A stretch of 64,000 nucleotides of DNA from Candidatus Opimibacter skivensis (lineage in GTDB: Bacteria > Bacteroidota > Bacteroidia > Chitinophagales > Saprospiraceae). This document shows, in pieces, positions 1-10,722 of the stretch; the stretch's first letter is position 1; each line of letters opens with the position of its first letter. Position numbers and translations under genes: made by a program. The stretch spans positions 1-64,000 of the forward strand of contig JADKGY010000022.1 in assembly GCA_016722045.1 (NCBI GenBank). The letters run 5' to 3'. The notes below the pieces were generated by a model. That model was not told where the DNA came from. It saw only the letters and a list, made by a program, of their open reading frames with translations, and did no database searches.

Positions 1-1097
1 ACGTAATAATTGTGGTGGTCACTGGAGGTTCAGGAACAATCAGCTACCAATGGCAGTCAAGTGCAGACGGAATAAGTGGCTGGACTAACGCAACAGGAGG
101 CGGCTCGACAACTTCAATATATTCACCATTAAGCGCAGTAGTCGGAACAACTTATTACAGAGTGCTGATCAATGCGGCTAACAATGGTTGTGATCAGGCT
201 GTAAGTAATGTCGTTACTACAATAGTCTCTCCTGATCTTGTGGTCACATCTCAACCAACAAATGTGAATGAGTGTGTTGGTGGAACAAATACAATGAATG
301 TAATTGTTACTGGCGGTTCGGGGACGATCAGCTACCAATGGCAGTCAAGTGCAGATGGAATAAGTGGCTGGGCAAATGCAACAGGCTTAGGTGCTACAAC
401 ATCAACCTACACACCATCAAGTGCAGTAGCCGGAACGACATTCTACAGAGTGTTAGTGAATGCAGCTAACAATGGATGTGATCAGGCGGTGAGCAACAAC
501 GCAACAGCTGTCATCACAGCAGACCTTGTAGTGTCTACTCAGCCAACAAACGTAAGTGAGTGTATCGGCGGAACAAACACAATGAATGTAGTGGTGACCG
601 GAGGCTCAGGAACAATAAGCTACCAATGGCAGTCAAGTGCAGATGGAATAAGTGGCTGGGCAAATGCAACAGGCTTAGGTGCTACAACATCAACCTACAC
701 ACCATTGAGCACAATAGCCGGAACAACATATTACAGAGTACTTGTGAATGCAGCCAACAATGGATGTGATCAGGCCGTAAGCAGCAATGCAACAGCTATC
801 ATTGCACCTGATCTACTGGTGACAACACAACCAACGAATGTAAGTGAGTGTATCGGCGGAACAAATACAATGAATGTAGTTGTGACGGGAGGTTCAGGAA
901 CAATCAGCTACCAATGGCAGTCAAGTGCAGACGGTATAAGTGGCTGGGCAAATGCAACAGGCTTAGGTGCTACAACATCAACCTACACACCATCAAGTGC
1001 AGTAGCCGGAACGACATTCTACAGAGTGTTAGTGAATGCAGCCAACAATGGATGTGATCAGGCCGTAAGTGATAATGCCACAGCTGTAATCGCATCT
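1..1097 (+). repeat. Tandem 288-bp (96-aa) Ig-like repeats
   Basis: Three complete units start at 234, 522 and 810 and a partial unit precedes them; the spacing is exactly 288 bp. Each unit carries ECVGG or ECIGG, SYQWQSSADG, TTYYRV or TTFYRV, and NNGCDQAVS. Protein identity is very high, while the DNA differs mainly at third codon positions. The array begins before the window, so the total copy number is unknown. The two cysteines per unit fit an Ig-fold disulfide. Confidence 0.9.
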
Positions 1098-4000
1098 GAT
1101 ATATCCATATCTGCTCAACCCACAGGTGGTTCAATGTGTGAGGGCGGACAGTGGGTCTTTAATGTAATTGCCATTGGCTCTCCGAACCTGCTTTATCAGT
1201 GGCAGGATAGTATCGTAGGTGGTACATGGCAAAATGTCTCTGAATCAGGCGGCACGACTTCTTCATTCACTACGGATCCATTATTGGTTAGTACCTGGTA
1301 TAGAGTATTTTTGCATGCTTCTGAAAACGGATGCGAAAGTATTTACAGTAGTACAGTCTTGATCCAGGTAGTCAATGATCCGGTGCTGACCACATCAGGT
1401 GACCAGACCATATGTATAGGTGGTTTGATGTCTGCAAGCGTTACTGTAGCAGGTGGCTTTGGTGCCTCAACATACCAATGGCAAACACTTAATGGTACAT
1501 GGTCAAACGTACCATCCGGAAACTCAGCAAATTACTCAACAGTCATAAGCCAACTTGGCACTTTCCAATACAGAGTGATAGTTACTCAGGGCCTTGGCTG
1601 TCAAACCATAAGTACACCATTGACTGTGACAGTTATTCCAAGTCCTGTCGTTACAATTTCAGCTTCAGCTACACAGATTTGTACAGGTGGAAGTGTAATA
1701 ATTACATCAAGTGTAAATGGTTCGTTTGGTTCACCAACTTATCAATGGCAGCGATTTATAGGAGCAGTATGGACGAATGTGGGTACAAATACCACAACAT
1801 TTGCAACCGGCGTCCTGACAACTGGTACATACAATTATAGAGTAATCTTCTCTGCAAGTTCTGGTTGTACAGCTCAAAGTAATTCAGTATCCATCCAGGT
1901 CGTCAATGACCCCGTGGTTACGATTACACCAAGTTCCAGCCTTGTATGTGAAGGCTCATCAATAACATTAAATTCAAACGTTTCAGGTGGCGTTCCGACC
2001 TTCAACTTCCATTGGCAGTTACAGATCGCATCCGTCTGGACAGATGTAGGGAATACACAACCATCATTCAGCACAGGTGCGTTGGTGGCGGGAACATATT
2101 CTTATCGACTATATCTTGAAAATAGTAATTCATGCGACGCCGTAAGTAATACACTTAATGTTACTGCAGCCACACATCCAACAGTTACTATCAGTCCGGC
2201 AGCAAATCCAATTTGCGCAGGTGGTATAGCTTCAATCACTGGGGTCGTCACCGGTGGACAAGGAACGAATACGTATAGCTGGCAGTTCAACCATCCTACC
2301 AATGGATGGCAGCAGGTAAATGCTACTGCAGGTCCATACAATACCTCGCTTCCTACAGCGGGAACATACGAATACAGATTAATCGTTACCCAGTCTTCAG
2401 GTTGTCAGACCATAAGTGCTTCATTATTCATGGTTGTCAATCCTGATGCTACAGTCAATGCGACTGTTGATAATCCAAATGTGTGTATTGGAGGAAGCGC
2501 CACAGTTACAGGAAATGTCACAGGTGGTACAGCTCCTACATATCAATGGTATTCAGCTCCGGCATCGACTGGTCCATGGACATTGATATCGGGAGCTACT
2601 GCTCTCAATTATTCAGTTCCGACTACAACCGCGGGATCAACATGGTATAGGGTTAATGTAACTGATCCGGTTTCTGGCTGTGCATCACCATTTTCGAATT
2701 CAGTACAAGTCACTGTATCTCCTGATCCTATTGTTACACCTGGTTTCGTAGATGATATTTATTGTCTTGGCGAACCTGTTGTAATGTCTGTTACAGTTAC
2801 TGGAGGTACAGGAACCAGTGTTTATCAATGGCAATCTTTTGTAGGATCGTCATGGGGCAATGTAGGCACAAACAATGCAAGCTTTGATCCCGGAGCACTG
2901 GCCACAGGCAACTATCAATATCGTACGATCGTCACTCAAAATTCAGGATGTCAGGGTATCAGTGGAGATATATTATTTACAGTCATTGGCTATCCTACAG
3001 CATCGCTTGCTTCTACACCTTCTTCTTGTGGCAATAATGCGGGTACGATAACAGTCACATTCAGCGACAATCCATTGGCGACAGCCTTGATGATCAGTCT
3101 TGATGGAGGTGCCACCTACTCGGCTCCTATACCTGACAATATTGGTTCCACAGTTTTCTCAAATCTGGCTCCTGCTATTTATCCGGTATGGATTAAATGG
3201 GCAACAGATGAATGCGCTGTATTTATCGGTAGCATACAGGTTCAGGAATTACCATGCGGATCTATATGCGGACAGGTACGTGATGACACAGGACTTCCTC
3301 TTTCGAATGTACAATTGAATCTATACAGAGATATCAACAACAATGATATCTATGATGCCGGTGATGTCCTTGTAGGTACTCAATACACCGATGGTGATAG
3401 CGGTAATTATTGCTTTGACGATATCATCGCAGGTGAATATGTTGTATCCGAAGTACAACCTGCTAACTACAACAGTATATCTGATTATGACCTTACAACA
3501 GGTGCGTTTGACCCTGATGGCTTACCAGGCGCATTTGATCCTGACAATTTGATTCCGGTAACACTTGTCCCGGGAGAATTGGATTACAATAATGACTTTA
3601 TTGAAGATCCGTTCTTAGGGTTAATAAGTGGCACAGTCACACATGATGGAGGCGGTGCTTTACCAGCCATTGTGATTCAATTATTCCTTGATACGAACAA
3701 CGATGGATTACCAAATGGTGCCGCTATTGCTACAACGACGACCAATGCATCAGGCAACTACATCTTTACGGGTGTAGAACCAGGTATATATGTTCTCGTT
3801 GAGACGAATTTGCCTTTGTATTCAGATGTGAGTGATTATGATCATTCTATATCCGCTACAGATCTTGATGGAGATGACTCAGCACAGGGACCAGATAATA
3901 ATATTCCGGTCAGATTATTAGCCGGAGAAGCCGATACAGATAACGACTTTATCGACGGTCGACCCGGAAACATTTGTGGAAGTGTCCATGATGATACAGG

Positions 4001-7000
4001 ATTACCGATATCAAATGTTGAGATTAGGCTTTATCTGGATGTCAATAATAATGACTCACTCGATGCGGCTGATACCTATCTGATGAATACATTTACGGAT
4101 GGTGATACAGGAGATTATTGTTTTGATGACATTACTCCGGGTGAATATATCGTAGTTGAAACTCAACCATTTAATTATAACAGCGTCTCAGATTATGATC
4201 ATACTACGGGCCCAACTGACAATGATGGATATGCAAGTGCCAATGATCCGGACAACGAAATACCGGTAACTCTTGTGCCACACGAAAGTGATTTCGATAA
4301 TGATTTCATCGAAGATCCTTTGGTTGGTTCTATCAGTGGTAATGTCACAAATGAAATAGGTGCTCCGATGAATGGAGTTGTGATATCACTATATCTCGAT
4401 ACAAATGCTGATGGCCTGCCAAACGGTGCGGCTATTTCGACCACGACGACCAACAGTTCTGGAAACTATAGCTTTACTGGTGTTGAGCCTGGTTTCTATG
4501 TCGTACTTGAAACGACACCGGCTAATTACAGTAATATCAGTGATTACGATCATAGTATATCCGCTTCTGATCTTGACGGTGATGACAGTGCACAAGGACC
4601 TGATGACAATATCCCTGTCAGACTGCTTGCAGGAGAAGCCGATCTTGACAATAATTTTGTCGATGGTCGACCGGGTTCGATATGTGGCAATGTTAGCGAT
4701 GATACAGGCTTACCGATTTCAAACGTGGAAATTCGTTTATACCAGGATGTCAACAACAACGATTCATTAGATGTCGCCGACATTCAGGTAGCTGTAATAT
4801 TCACAGCTGTAAACACCGGAAATTATTGTTTCAATAATGTCACTCCCGGTGAGTATGTTGTGTCCGAAGTTCAACCTGCTAATTATAACAGCGTTTCTGA
4901 TTATGACCACACGACAGGTGCATTCGATCCTGATGGTGTCATCAGACCAGGTGATCCGGACAATGAGATTCAGCTAACTCTGGCACCTTTCGAAAATGAT
5001 AATAACAATGACTATGTAGAAGATCCATTGACGGGTGCTATAAGCGGTCATGTTAAGAATGATGCCGGATCAGCCATCAACGGAGTTCAGGTGAAACTTT
5101 ACAATGACACCAATGCAGATGGCAATCCGGACGGAGTAGCTATCAGCACTACAACAACTAATGCAGCCGGATTCTACATCTTCGCAAATGTTGAACCAGG
5201 ATTCTATGTTGTTGTGGAAACCCAACCGCTTTACTTTAACAGCATTAGCGATTATGACTTTAGTATAAATGCATCAGATCTGGATGGAGACGATAGCGCT
5301 CAGGGACCAGATGATAATGTACCGGTCAATTTGTTACCTGCGGAAGTTGATGAGGATAATGATTTCATCGATGGACGACCCGGACAAATCTGCGGTCGTG
5401 TAAGTGATAATACAGGTCAACCGATTTCAAATGTTGAAGTACGTCTATACCTGGATACAAACAACAATGATTCCCTCGATGTAGCTGATATTCAGGTAGC
5501 CGTAACATTTACAGATGGTGATAGCGGCAATTATTGCTTTGAGGATATCACACCGGGAGAGTATGTGGTCTTTGAAGTTCAACCTGCTAATTATAACAGC
5601 ATCTCTGACTACGATCATACAACCGGAGCTTTCGATCCTGATGGAGGAGCATTGTCAGGTGATCCCGACGATGAAATTCAGGTGACGCTTTTACCTGCAG
5701 AACAGGATTACAATAATGATTTTGTTGAAGATCCACTTCCGGGTTCTATCAGTGGACATGTGACTAATGATATTGGTAGTCCATTGCTGGGTATTCAGAT
5801 AAAACTTTACAATGATACCAATGCAGATGGTAATCCTGATGGAGTCGCTATCAGTACAACTACAACTAATGCCGCAGGATTCTACATCTTCACAGGCGTA
5901 GTACCGAAATATTATGTTGTTGTAGAAACTCAACCACTGTATTACAACAGTATCAGCGATTATGACCATAGCATTTCTGCTACTGATACCGATGGTGACG
6001 ATAGCGCACAAGGACCAGATAATGATGTTCCTGTGAAGTTATTACCGGCTGAGGCTGACAACGATAATGATTTTGTAGATGGCAGACCAGGTAATATTTG
6101 TGGAAGTGTACACGATGATACAGGATTGCCGATGTCGACTGTTGAAATCAGATTGTATCTGGATGTCAACAACAATGACTCTCTGGATGCAGCAGATATC
6201 CTGATAGCTACGCAATATACAGATGGTGATAGTGGCAATTATTGCTTCGAAGATGTCACACCGGGTGAATATGTTGTCGTTGAAATTCAGCCGTCTAACT
6301 ATAACAGCGTTTCCGATTATGATCACACTACAGGTGCTTTCGATCCTGATGGAGGCGTTTCGGTTGGTGATCCTGATAATGAAATACCTGTGACACTTGT
6401 CCCGGCTGAACTGGATTATAACAATGACTTTATAGAAGATCCGTTCACTGGTTCCATAAGTGGATTTGTAAATGATGAAGTTGGCAATCCAATATCTGGT
6501 GTCGAACTCAAGCTTTATAATGATACCAATGGAGACGGAAATCCTGATGGCGTTGCTATTGGCACTATACTTACAAATACTTCAGGTGCTTACATCTTTA
6601 CAGGTGTAGAACCCGGCTTCTATGTAGTAGTAGAGACGCAGCCAACAAACTATAGCAGTATCAGTGATTACGATCACAGTATATCAGCTACTGATCTTGA
6701 TGGAGATGATTCTGCGCAAGGCACCGATAATAATATCCCCGCCAGAGTATTGGCTGGAGAAGCCGACGCAGACAATGATTTTGTCGAAGGCAGTCCCGGA
6801 TCAATCTGTGGAAGTGTTCATGATGATACAGGATTACCGATTGCAAATGACACCATTCGTCTTTACAATGATGTGAATAACAACGATTCATTGGACGTAG
6901 CCGATATCCTTTTATTGTCGGTAGTCACAAATGCTAGTGGCAGCTATTGCTTCCCGATTGTAACACCGGGTGAGTATTTAATTTCTCAGGTACAACCTGC

Positions 7001-10000
7001 ATTTTACAACAGTGTATCCGATTATGATCATACCACAGGTGCTTTTGATCCTGATGGTGGTGTATCTGCCGGCGATCCGGACAATGAAATTCCGGTCACA
7101 CTGGTACCTGCTGAAGGTGATAACAATAATGACTTCATAGAAGATCCGTTTACCGGAGTTGTGACTGGTCATGTATTCAATGATGCCGGAAGCCCACTCA
7201 ATTTTGTTGTAGTGAGTTTATACCTTGATACGAATGGCGATGGCCTGCCAAATGGAGCGGCTATTGCAACTACATCCACAAATGCAACCGGTACATACTC
7301 ATTTACCGGAGTTGAACCTGGATTGTATGTTGTAGTAGAAACACAACCTTTCTATTATAGCAGCATCAGCGATTTCGATACATCTACTGCACCACCTGAT
7401 ACAGATGGTGATGACAGCGCACAAGGTCCGGATGATAATATTCCGGTATTACTGACACCTGGAGAAACAGATGCAGATAACATTTTTGTCGATGGCCGTC
7501 CTGGTACCATTTGTGGATGGGTACACAGCGACACAGGCGTACCTATTTCTTCTGCTCTTGTCCAATTGTTCCTGGATGTCAATAACAATGATATCTATGA
7601 CGCCGGCGATATCCTTGTAGCATTTACACTCACAGATGGTGATACAGGTAATTATTGTTTCGAAGACGTCACGCCTGGTGAATACGTGGTGGTGGAAACT
7701 GATCCGGCTAACTATTATAGCGTCAGCGACTACGATTACACTACAGGTGCATTTGATCCTGATGGTAACGATCAGATTGATGGGCCAGACAATGAGATAC
7801 CAGTCACCCTTGTGCCAGCCGAAGGAGACAATAACAATAATTTTGTTGATGCAGCTGTGCCTGGTACGATCAGCGGTTATATAGCTGATGAAGTCGGTAA
7901 TCCATTAAGCAACGTAACTGTCTATCTCTATCACGATACAAACGGTGATGGAAATGAAGATGGCTTACCTATTGATACTGTTTATACGGATGCAGCAGGT
8001 TATTACATCTTTACAAATGTGCTGATTGGTGTCTACGTTGTTGTGGAAGTCAATCCACTTTACTATAGCAATGTTTCTGATTATGATCATTCCACAACAG
8101 GTGGTGATAATGATGGAAATGATAGCGCACAAGGACCTGATAATGATATTCCTGTGACGGTCACTCCTGCTGAATCAGATCAGGACAACAACTTCGTAGA
8201 TGGTCGTGCAGGTTCAATTTGTGGATCGATCATGAATGATCTCGGAAGTCCTATGGGTACCATGACCGTTCAATTGTATACTGATGTGAATGGCAATGGA
8301 ATAATGGATCTGGGTGATATCATGGTTGGCTCCATGATGACTGATACCGCTGGTAATTACTGTTTCATGAATGTGACACCTGGTCTATATGTTGTCAACG
8401 AAGTTCAGTTGCCAACATATGGTGATCTGTCAGATTGGGATTCAACTCCGGATCCGGATGGTGACGATAGTGCAATGGGAACGAATAATAATATTCCGTG
8501 TGACGTAACACCTAATGAGAATGATGTTGACAATGATTTCGTAGATATCGTTTGTCCGGGTATTCCTTTGATTACAGGATTCGCAGTAGATACGATTTGC
8601 TCCGGCGATGCAGTGACATTACAGGCTGTTAATCCGGGAATAGGCACAGTTACATTTGCATGGACATTTGGTACAAGTTCGTCTCCGTCTACTGGTTCAG
8701 GGATAGGTCCACATGTCGTAAATTATACGAACACCACGAATGCTCCTGTAAGCTCAACTGTATTCTTAACGGAGACGAAGGAAGGATGTGTGCCTATGGG
8801 TGCCGCAGTAGCAAATATTGTGGTCAATCCGATACCTAGTGCCGAGATCAATGGAGCTACAACAAGTCTGTGTTATTTTGCGCCAAGGACATTTACACCT
8901 GTTGCACCACTCATACCAGGTTACAGTTATTCATGGAATTTTGGAGCAGGCGCTCTTCCGGCAACTTCAAACACATATGGCCCGCATACGATTGAATATT
9001 CAACAACAGGAACAAAGACAGTTCAATTGATTGTGTGGTCAAATGCTGCAGGATCATCCTGTGGTGACACATCTATATTGACATTCCCTGTCATCGTATG
9101 TAATGGAAATATTACAGGAAAAGTCTTGATCGATTCTACGAATGCAGGTATAGGAGGTGTCAATATAAGATTGTGGAATGATATCAACCCTATGGATGGA
9201 ATACCTGATGCAGTCCCTACTACGCCTGTCAGAAGTGTATTCACTACGGCTGCAGGTCTGTATTCAATGACAAACCTCGTACCGGGACAATATGTCCTTG
9301 TTGAAACTCAACCTGCTGGTTATTCTACATTGTATGAAAGTGATGAGTCTAATGACAACGATACTTTGGTTGTCAGTCCTCCAAATGATGAGATTATTCC
9401 AGTCACTATTGAGCCACAGGAAAATGATGCTGATAACATATTCAGGGAGCATCCTACATCAGGATTAATCACAGGTTATGTATTCAATGATCTCAACCTG
9501 GATGGAATACCTGACACAGGAGAAGGAATCGGAGGAGTAACCATCAACTTGTGGAAGGATGTAAATCTTGATGGTGTAGCTGATCCGGGGGGATTTGTAA
9601 CGAGTACCCTGTCCGCAGGTACCGGATTTTACTCAATCGGGAATATTACTCCGGGTTCAAGTTATATCATAGCTGAAGTACAACCTGCAGGATTTCTTTC
9701 AGTAAGTGACATTGATGCCACTAACGATAATGATTTGGTGCCAAATACAAATATGAATAATGATACAATTCCGGCTACCATTATAAATGGTGAAACGGAT
9801 GCGAACAACTATTTCATCGAAGCACAGGCTTGTACGCACATAGTCACAAATACAAATGACAATGGCCCGGGATCATTGAGATATATTATTGATTGTGCCA
9901 ATAGTGGTGATACGATACATTTCGCTAACGCATTGACCGGTCAGGCGATACATCTTAATACAGGCAGGATTGAAATCTATAAGGATATTCACATATACTG

Positions 10001-10268
10001 CGAACTTAGCCCGAGGGTAATGATATACTCTGATGTGCCTGGTGCCTTTATGATAGGCGCGGGTCATACTGTGGAATTGAAGAATCTGGATATCACTACC
10101 GGATTAGGAGGAATGTCTGGTGCGGCATTTGAAATTGCAGGAAGTTTAATACTCTGGGATATATGGTTGTATAGAAATCCATTGTTACCTCCAAATAATA
10201 TTTTTATATACAACCAATTAACAGGGAATTTAGAGGTCAAGGGACTTTGCCATATTCAAACGAATTGA
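3..10268 (+). CDS. Giant secreted Ig-like / SdrD_B repeat protein, 5' end outside window
   Basis: The frame is open to the left edge, so the true start and any signal peptide lie upstream; at least 3,418 residues are present. Counting from the GTG at 12, the order is: 96-aa Ig-like repeats (to about residue 360), seven divergent Ig-like modules (to about 990), one linker module, 15 SdrD_B-like domains of about 118 aa (about 1083-2845), two PKD-like modules (about 2846-3030), two further SdrD_B domains, and a C-terminal part from about 3272 with the GPGSLR motif typical of Bacteroidota beta-helix proteins. The SdrD_B units carry acidic loops such as DVNNNDSLD that resemble calcium-binding loops. 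Such proteins are extracellular, rigid stalks in other bacteria; the ligand here is unknown. No recognisable T9SS type A or B sorting domain is seen at the end, which is odd for this setting. The stop is TGA at 10266-10268. Confidence 0.9.
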   Translation, partial: VIIVVVTGGSGTISYQWQSSADGISGWTNATGGGSTTSIYSPLSAVVGTTYYRVLINAANNGCDQAVSNVVTTIVSPDLVVTSQPTNVNECVGGTNTMNVIVTGGSGTISYQWQSSADGISGWANATGLGATTSTYTPSSAVAGTTFYRVLVNAANNGCDQAVSNNATAVITADLVVSTQPTNVSECIGGTNTMNVVVTGGSGTISYQWQSSADGISGWANATGLGATTSTYTPLSTIAGTTYYRVLVNAANNGCDQAVSSNATAIIAPDLLVTTQPTNVSECIGGTNTMNVVVTGGSGTISYQWQSSADGISGWANATGLGATTSTYTPSSAVAGTTFYRVLVNAANNGCDQAVSDNATAVIASDISISAQPTGGSMCEGGQWVFNVIAIGSPNLLYQWQDSIVGGTWQNVSESGGTTSSFTTDPLLVSTWYRVFLHASENGCESIYSSTVLIQVVNDPVLTTSGDQTICIGGLMSASVTVAGGFGASTYQWQTLNGTWSNVPSGNSANYSTVISQLGTFQYRVIVTQGLGCQTISTPLTVTVIPSPVVTISASATQICTGGSVIITSSVNGSFGSPTYQWQRFIGAVWTNVGTNTTTFATGVLTTGTYNYRVIFSASSGCTAQSNSVSIQVVNDPVVTITPSSSLVCEGSSITLNSNVSGGVPTFNFHWQLQIASVWTDVGNTQPSFSTGALVAGTYSYRLYLENSNSCDAVSNTLNVTAATHPTVTISPAANPICAGGIASITGVVTGGQGTNTYSWQFNHPTNGWQQVNATAGPYNTSLPTAGTYEYRLIVTQSSGCQTISASLFMVVNPDATVNATVDNPNVCIGGSATVTGNVTGGTAPTYQWYSAPASTGPWTLISGATALNYSVPTTTAGSTWYRVNVTDPVSGCASPFSNSVQVTVSPDPIVTPGFVDDIYCLGEPVVMSVTVTGGTGTSVYQWQSFVGSSWGNVGTNNASFDPGALATGNYQYRTIVTQNSGCQGISGDILFTVIGYPTASLASTPSSCGNNAGTITVTFSDNPLATALMISLDGGATYSAPIPDNIGSTVFSNLAPAIYPVWIKWATDECAVFIGSIQVQELPCGSICGQVRDDTGLPLSNVQLNLYRDINNNDIYDAGDVLVGTQYTDGDSGNYCFDDIIAGEYVVSEVQPANYNSISDYDLTTGAFDPDGLPGAFDPDNLIPVTLVPGELDYNNDFIEDPFLGLISGTVTHDGGGALPAIVIQLFLDTNNDGLPNGAAIATTTTNASGNYIFTGVEPGIYVLVETNLPLYSDVSDYDHSISATDLDGDDSAQGPDNNIPVRLLAGEADTDNDFIDGRPGNICGSVHDDTGLPISNVEIRLYLDVNNNDSLDAADTYLMNTFTDGDTGDYCFDDITPGEYIVVETQPFNYNSVSDYDHTTGPTDNDGYASANDPDNEIPVTLVPHESDFDNDFIEDPLVGSISGNVTNEIGAPMNGVVISLYLDTNADGLPNGAAISTTTTNSSGNYSFTGVEPGFYVVLETTPANYSNISDYDHSISASDLDGDDSAQGPDDNIPVRLLAGEADLDNNFVDGRPGSICGNVSDDTGLPISNVEIRLYQDVNNNDSLDVADIQVAVIFTAVNTGNYCFNNVTPGEYVVSEVQPANYNSVSDYDHTTGAFDPDGVIRPGDPDNEIQLTLAPFENDNNNDYVEDPLTGAISGHVKNDAGSAINGVQVKLYNDTNADGNPDGVAISTTTTNAAGFYIFANVEPGFYVVVETQPLYFNSISDYDFSINASDLDGDDSAQGPDDNVPVNLLPAEVDEDNDFIDGRPGQICGRVSDNTGQPISNVEVRLYLDTNNNDSLDVADIQVAVTFTDGDSGNYCFEDITPGEYVVFEVQPANYNSISDYDHTTGAFDPDGGALSGDPDDEIQVTLLPAEQDYNNDFVEDPLPGSISGHVTNDIGSPLLGIQIKLYNDTNADGNPDGVAISTTTTNAAGFYIFTGVVPKYYVVVETQPLYYNSISDYDHSISATDTDGDDSAQGPDNDVPVKLLPAEADNDNDFVDGRPGNICGSVHDDTGLPMSTVEIRLYLDVNNNDSLDAADILIATQYTDGDSGNYCFEDVTPGEYVVVEIQPSNYNSVSDYDHTTGAFDPDGGVSVGDPDNEIPVTLVPAELDYNNDFIEDPFTGSISGFVNDEVGNPISGVELKLYNDTNGDGNPDGVAIGTILTNTSGAYIFTGVEPGFYVVVETQPTNYSSISDYDHSISATDLDGDDSAQGTDNNIPARVLAGEADADNDFVEGSPGSICGSVHDDTGLPIANDTIRLYNDVNNNDSLDVADILLLSVVTNASGSYCFPIVTPGEYLISQVQPAFYNSVSDYDHTTGAFDPDGGVSAGDPDNEIPVTLVPAEGDNNNDFIEDPFTGVVTGHVFNDAGSPLNFVVVSLYLDTNGDGLPNGAAIATTSTNATGTYSFTGVEPGLYVVVETQPFYYSSISDFDTSTAPPDTDGDDSAQGPDDNIPVLLTPGETDADNIFVDGRPGTICGWVHSDTGVPISSALVQLFLDVNNNDIYDAGDILVAFTLTDGDTGNYCFEDVTPGEYVVVETDPANYYSVSDYDYTTGAFDPDGNDQIDGPDNEIPVTLVPAEGDNNNNFVDAAVPGTISGYIADEVGNPLSNVTVYLYHDTNGDGNEDGLPIDTVYTDAAGYYIFTNVLIGVYVVVEVNPLYYSNVSDYDHSTTGGDNDGNDSAQGPDNDIPVTVTPAESDQDNNFVDGRAGSICGSIMNDLGSPMGTMTVQLYTDVNGNGIMDLGDIMVGSMMTDTAGNYCFMNVTPGLYVVNEVQLPTYGDLSDWDSTPDPDGDDSAMGTNNNIPCDVTPNENDVDNDFVDIVCPGIPLITGFAVDTICSGDAVTLQAVNPGIGTVTFAWTFGTSSSPSTGSGIGPHVVNYTNTTNAPVSSTVFLTETKEGCVPMGAAVANIVVNPIPSAEINGATTSLCYFAPRTFTPVAPLIPGYSYSWNFGAGALPATSNTYGPHTIEYSTTGTKTVQLIVWSNAAGSSCGDTSILTFPVIVCNGNITGKVLIDSTNAGIGGVNIRLWNDINPMDGIPDAVPTTPVRSVFTTAAGLYSMTNLVPGQYVLVETQPAGYSTLYESDESNDNDTLVVSPPNDEIIPVTIEPQENDADNIFREHPTSGLITGYVFNDLNLDGIPDTGEGIGGVTINLWKDVNLDGVADPGGFVTSTLSAGTGFYSIGNITPGSSYIIAEVQPAGFLSVSDIDATNDNDLVPNTNMNNDTIPATIINGETDANNYFIEAQACTHIVTNTNDNGPGSLRYIIDCANSGDTIHFANALTGQAIHLNTGRIEIYKDIHIYCELSPRVMIYSDVPGAFMIGAGHTVELKNLDITTGLGGMSGAAFEIAGSLILWDIWLYRNPLLPPNNIFIYNQLTGNLEVKGLCHIQTN
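1098..2990 (+). repeat. Seven divergent Ig-like modules
   Basis: The modules share the pattern of a Cys-Gly-Gly near the start (MCEGG, ICIGG, ICTGG, VCEGS, ICAGG, VCIGG, YCLGE), a central YQWQ or YSWQ, and a YRV/YRL strand before a second cysteine. They are related to the preceding 96-aa units but much more diverged and variable in length, so they look like the older part of the protein. The following stretch to about 3257 is a single different module with an SSCGNNAGTITV segment. Confidence 0.8.
3258..8545 (+). repeat. 15 tandem SdrD_B-like domains in an alternating A/B pattern
   Basis: Each domain is about 118 aa, and the A-to-A spacing is about 708 bp near the start of the array. A-type units begin SICG or NICG and contain NYCF or SYCF (units 1, 3, 5, 7, 9, 11, 13, 15). 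B-type units begin ISG or VTG and have YIF or YSF at the second position (units 2, 4, 6, 8, 10, 12, 14). Both types keep the SDYD, DPDG or DGDDSAQGPD, and DNDFI/DNDFV segments characteristic of SdrD_B/Cna-B-like beta-sandwiches. The two-domain unit has evidently been duplicated as a block. Confidence 0.88.
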
Positions 10269-10276
10269 TAGGATAA

Positions 10277-10323
10277 AGAGCCCGGTCGGTAGAAAAGAAG
10301 AAAACAGAAATCGACCGGGTTCT
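10277..10323 (+). terminator. Hairpin after the first giant gene, probable terminator
   Basis: A 14-bp stem pairs 10277-10290 with 10310-10323 around a 19-nt purine-rich loop; two of the pairs are G-T wobbles and the core CCCGGTCG/CGACCGGG is perfect. It begins 9 nt after the stop codon. There is no clear T-tract after the stem, so it is not a textbook intrinsic terminator, but position and strength favour transcript ending or 3'-end protection. The rest of the gap to 10509 shows no gene and no convincing promoter. Confidence 0.65.
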
Positions 10324-10509
10324 ATCATTCATATGAGCCTTTCAAAAGGCGATTATTTAATGACCTATTATTCCTTTTCGGCTTGGTTTTTGATTTCTTT
10401 AATGGTGATTTTTTGTCAAAAGTGAATTTTAAGTTATGCTAGAAAATGAGGACCGCCAAATGATCAGATTTAAGGGCTACCTTCGTAGTCATGTTCCAAA
10501 TAACAGGCA

Positions 10510-10722
10510 ATGGCAATAAAAAATATGCCTGGGAGGGTTGTCTACAGCATTGATAACCAGTCATTTATTGATCTTAAAAAGGATAGATGGATGACGGTTT
10601 TCGGTCTATTATTTTGGCTGCCTTTGAGGCGGCTGGCTTTACTGCTGCCGGATCTAAAACGGATATTTATTCCGCTATTTTCATTCGCTTTATTTTTTTT
10701 AAATTCAGATAACTCATTCGCA
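10510..10722 (+). other. Long bipartite signal region of the second giant protein
   Basis: Residues 29-46 form a first hydrophobic stretch broken by two arginines. Residues 52-64 form a typical signal-peptide core after KR, followed by SDNSFA and a plausible cleavage after Ala71. A standard signal peptide would start near residue 47, so translation could also start at Met28 (10591). No Shine-Dalgarno sequence marks any of these starts, which is usual in Bacteroidota. Confidence 0.6.
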
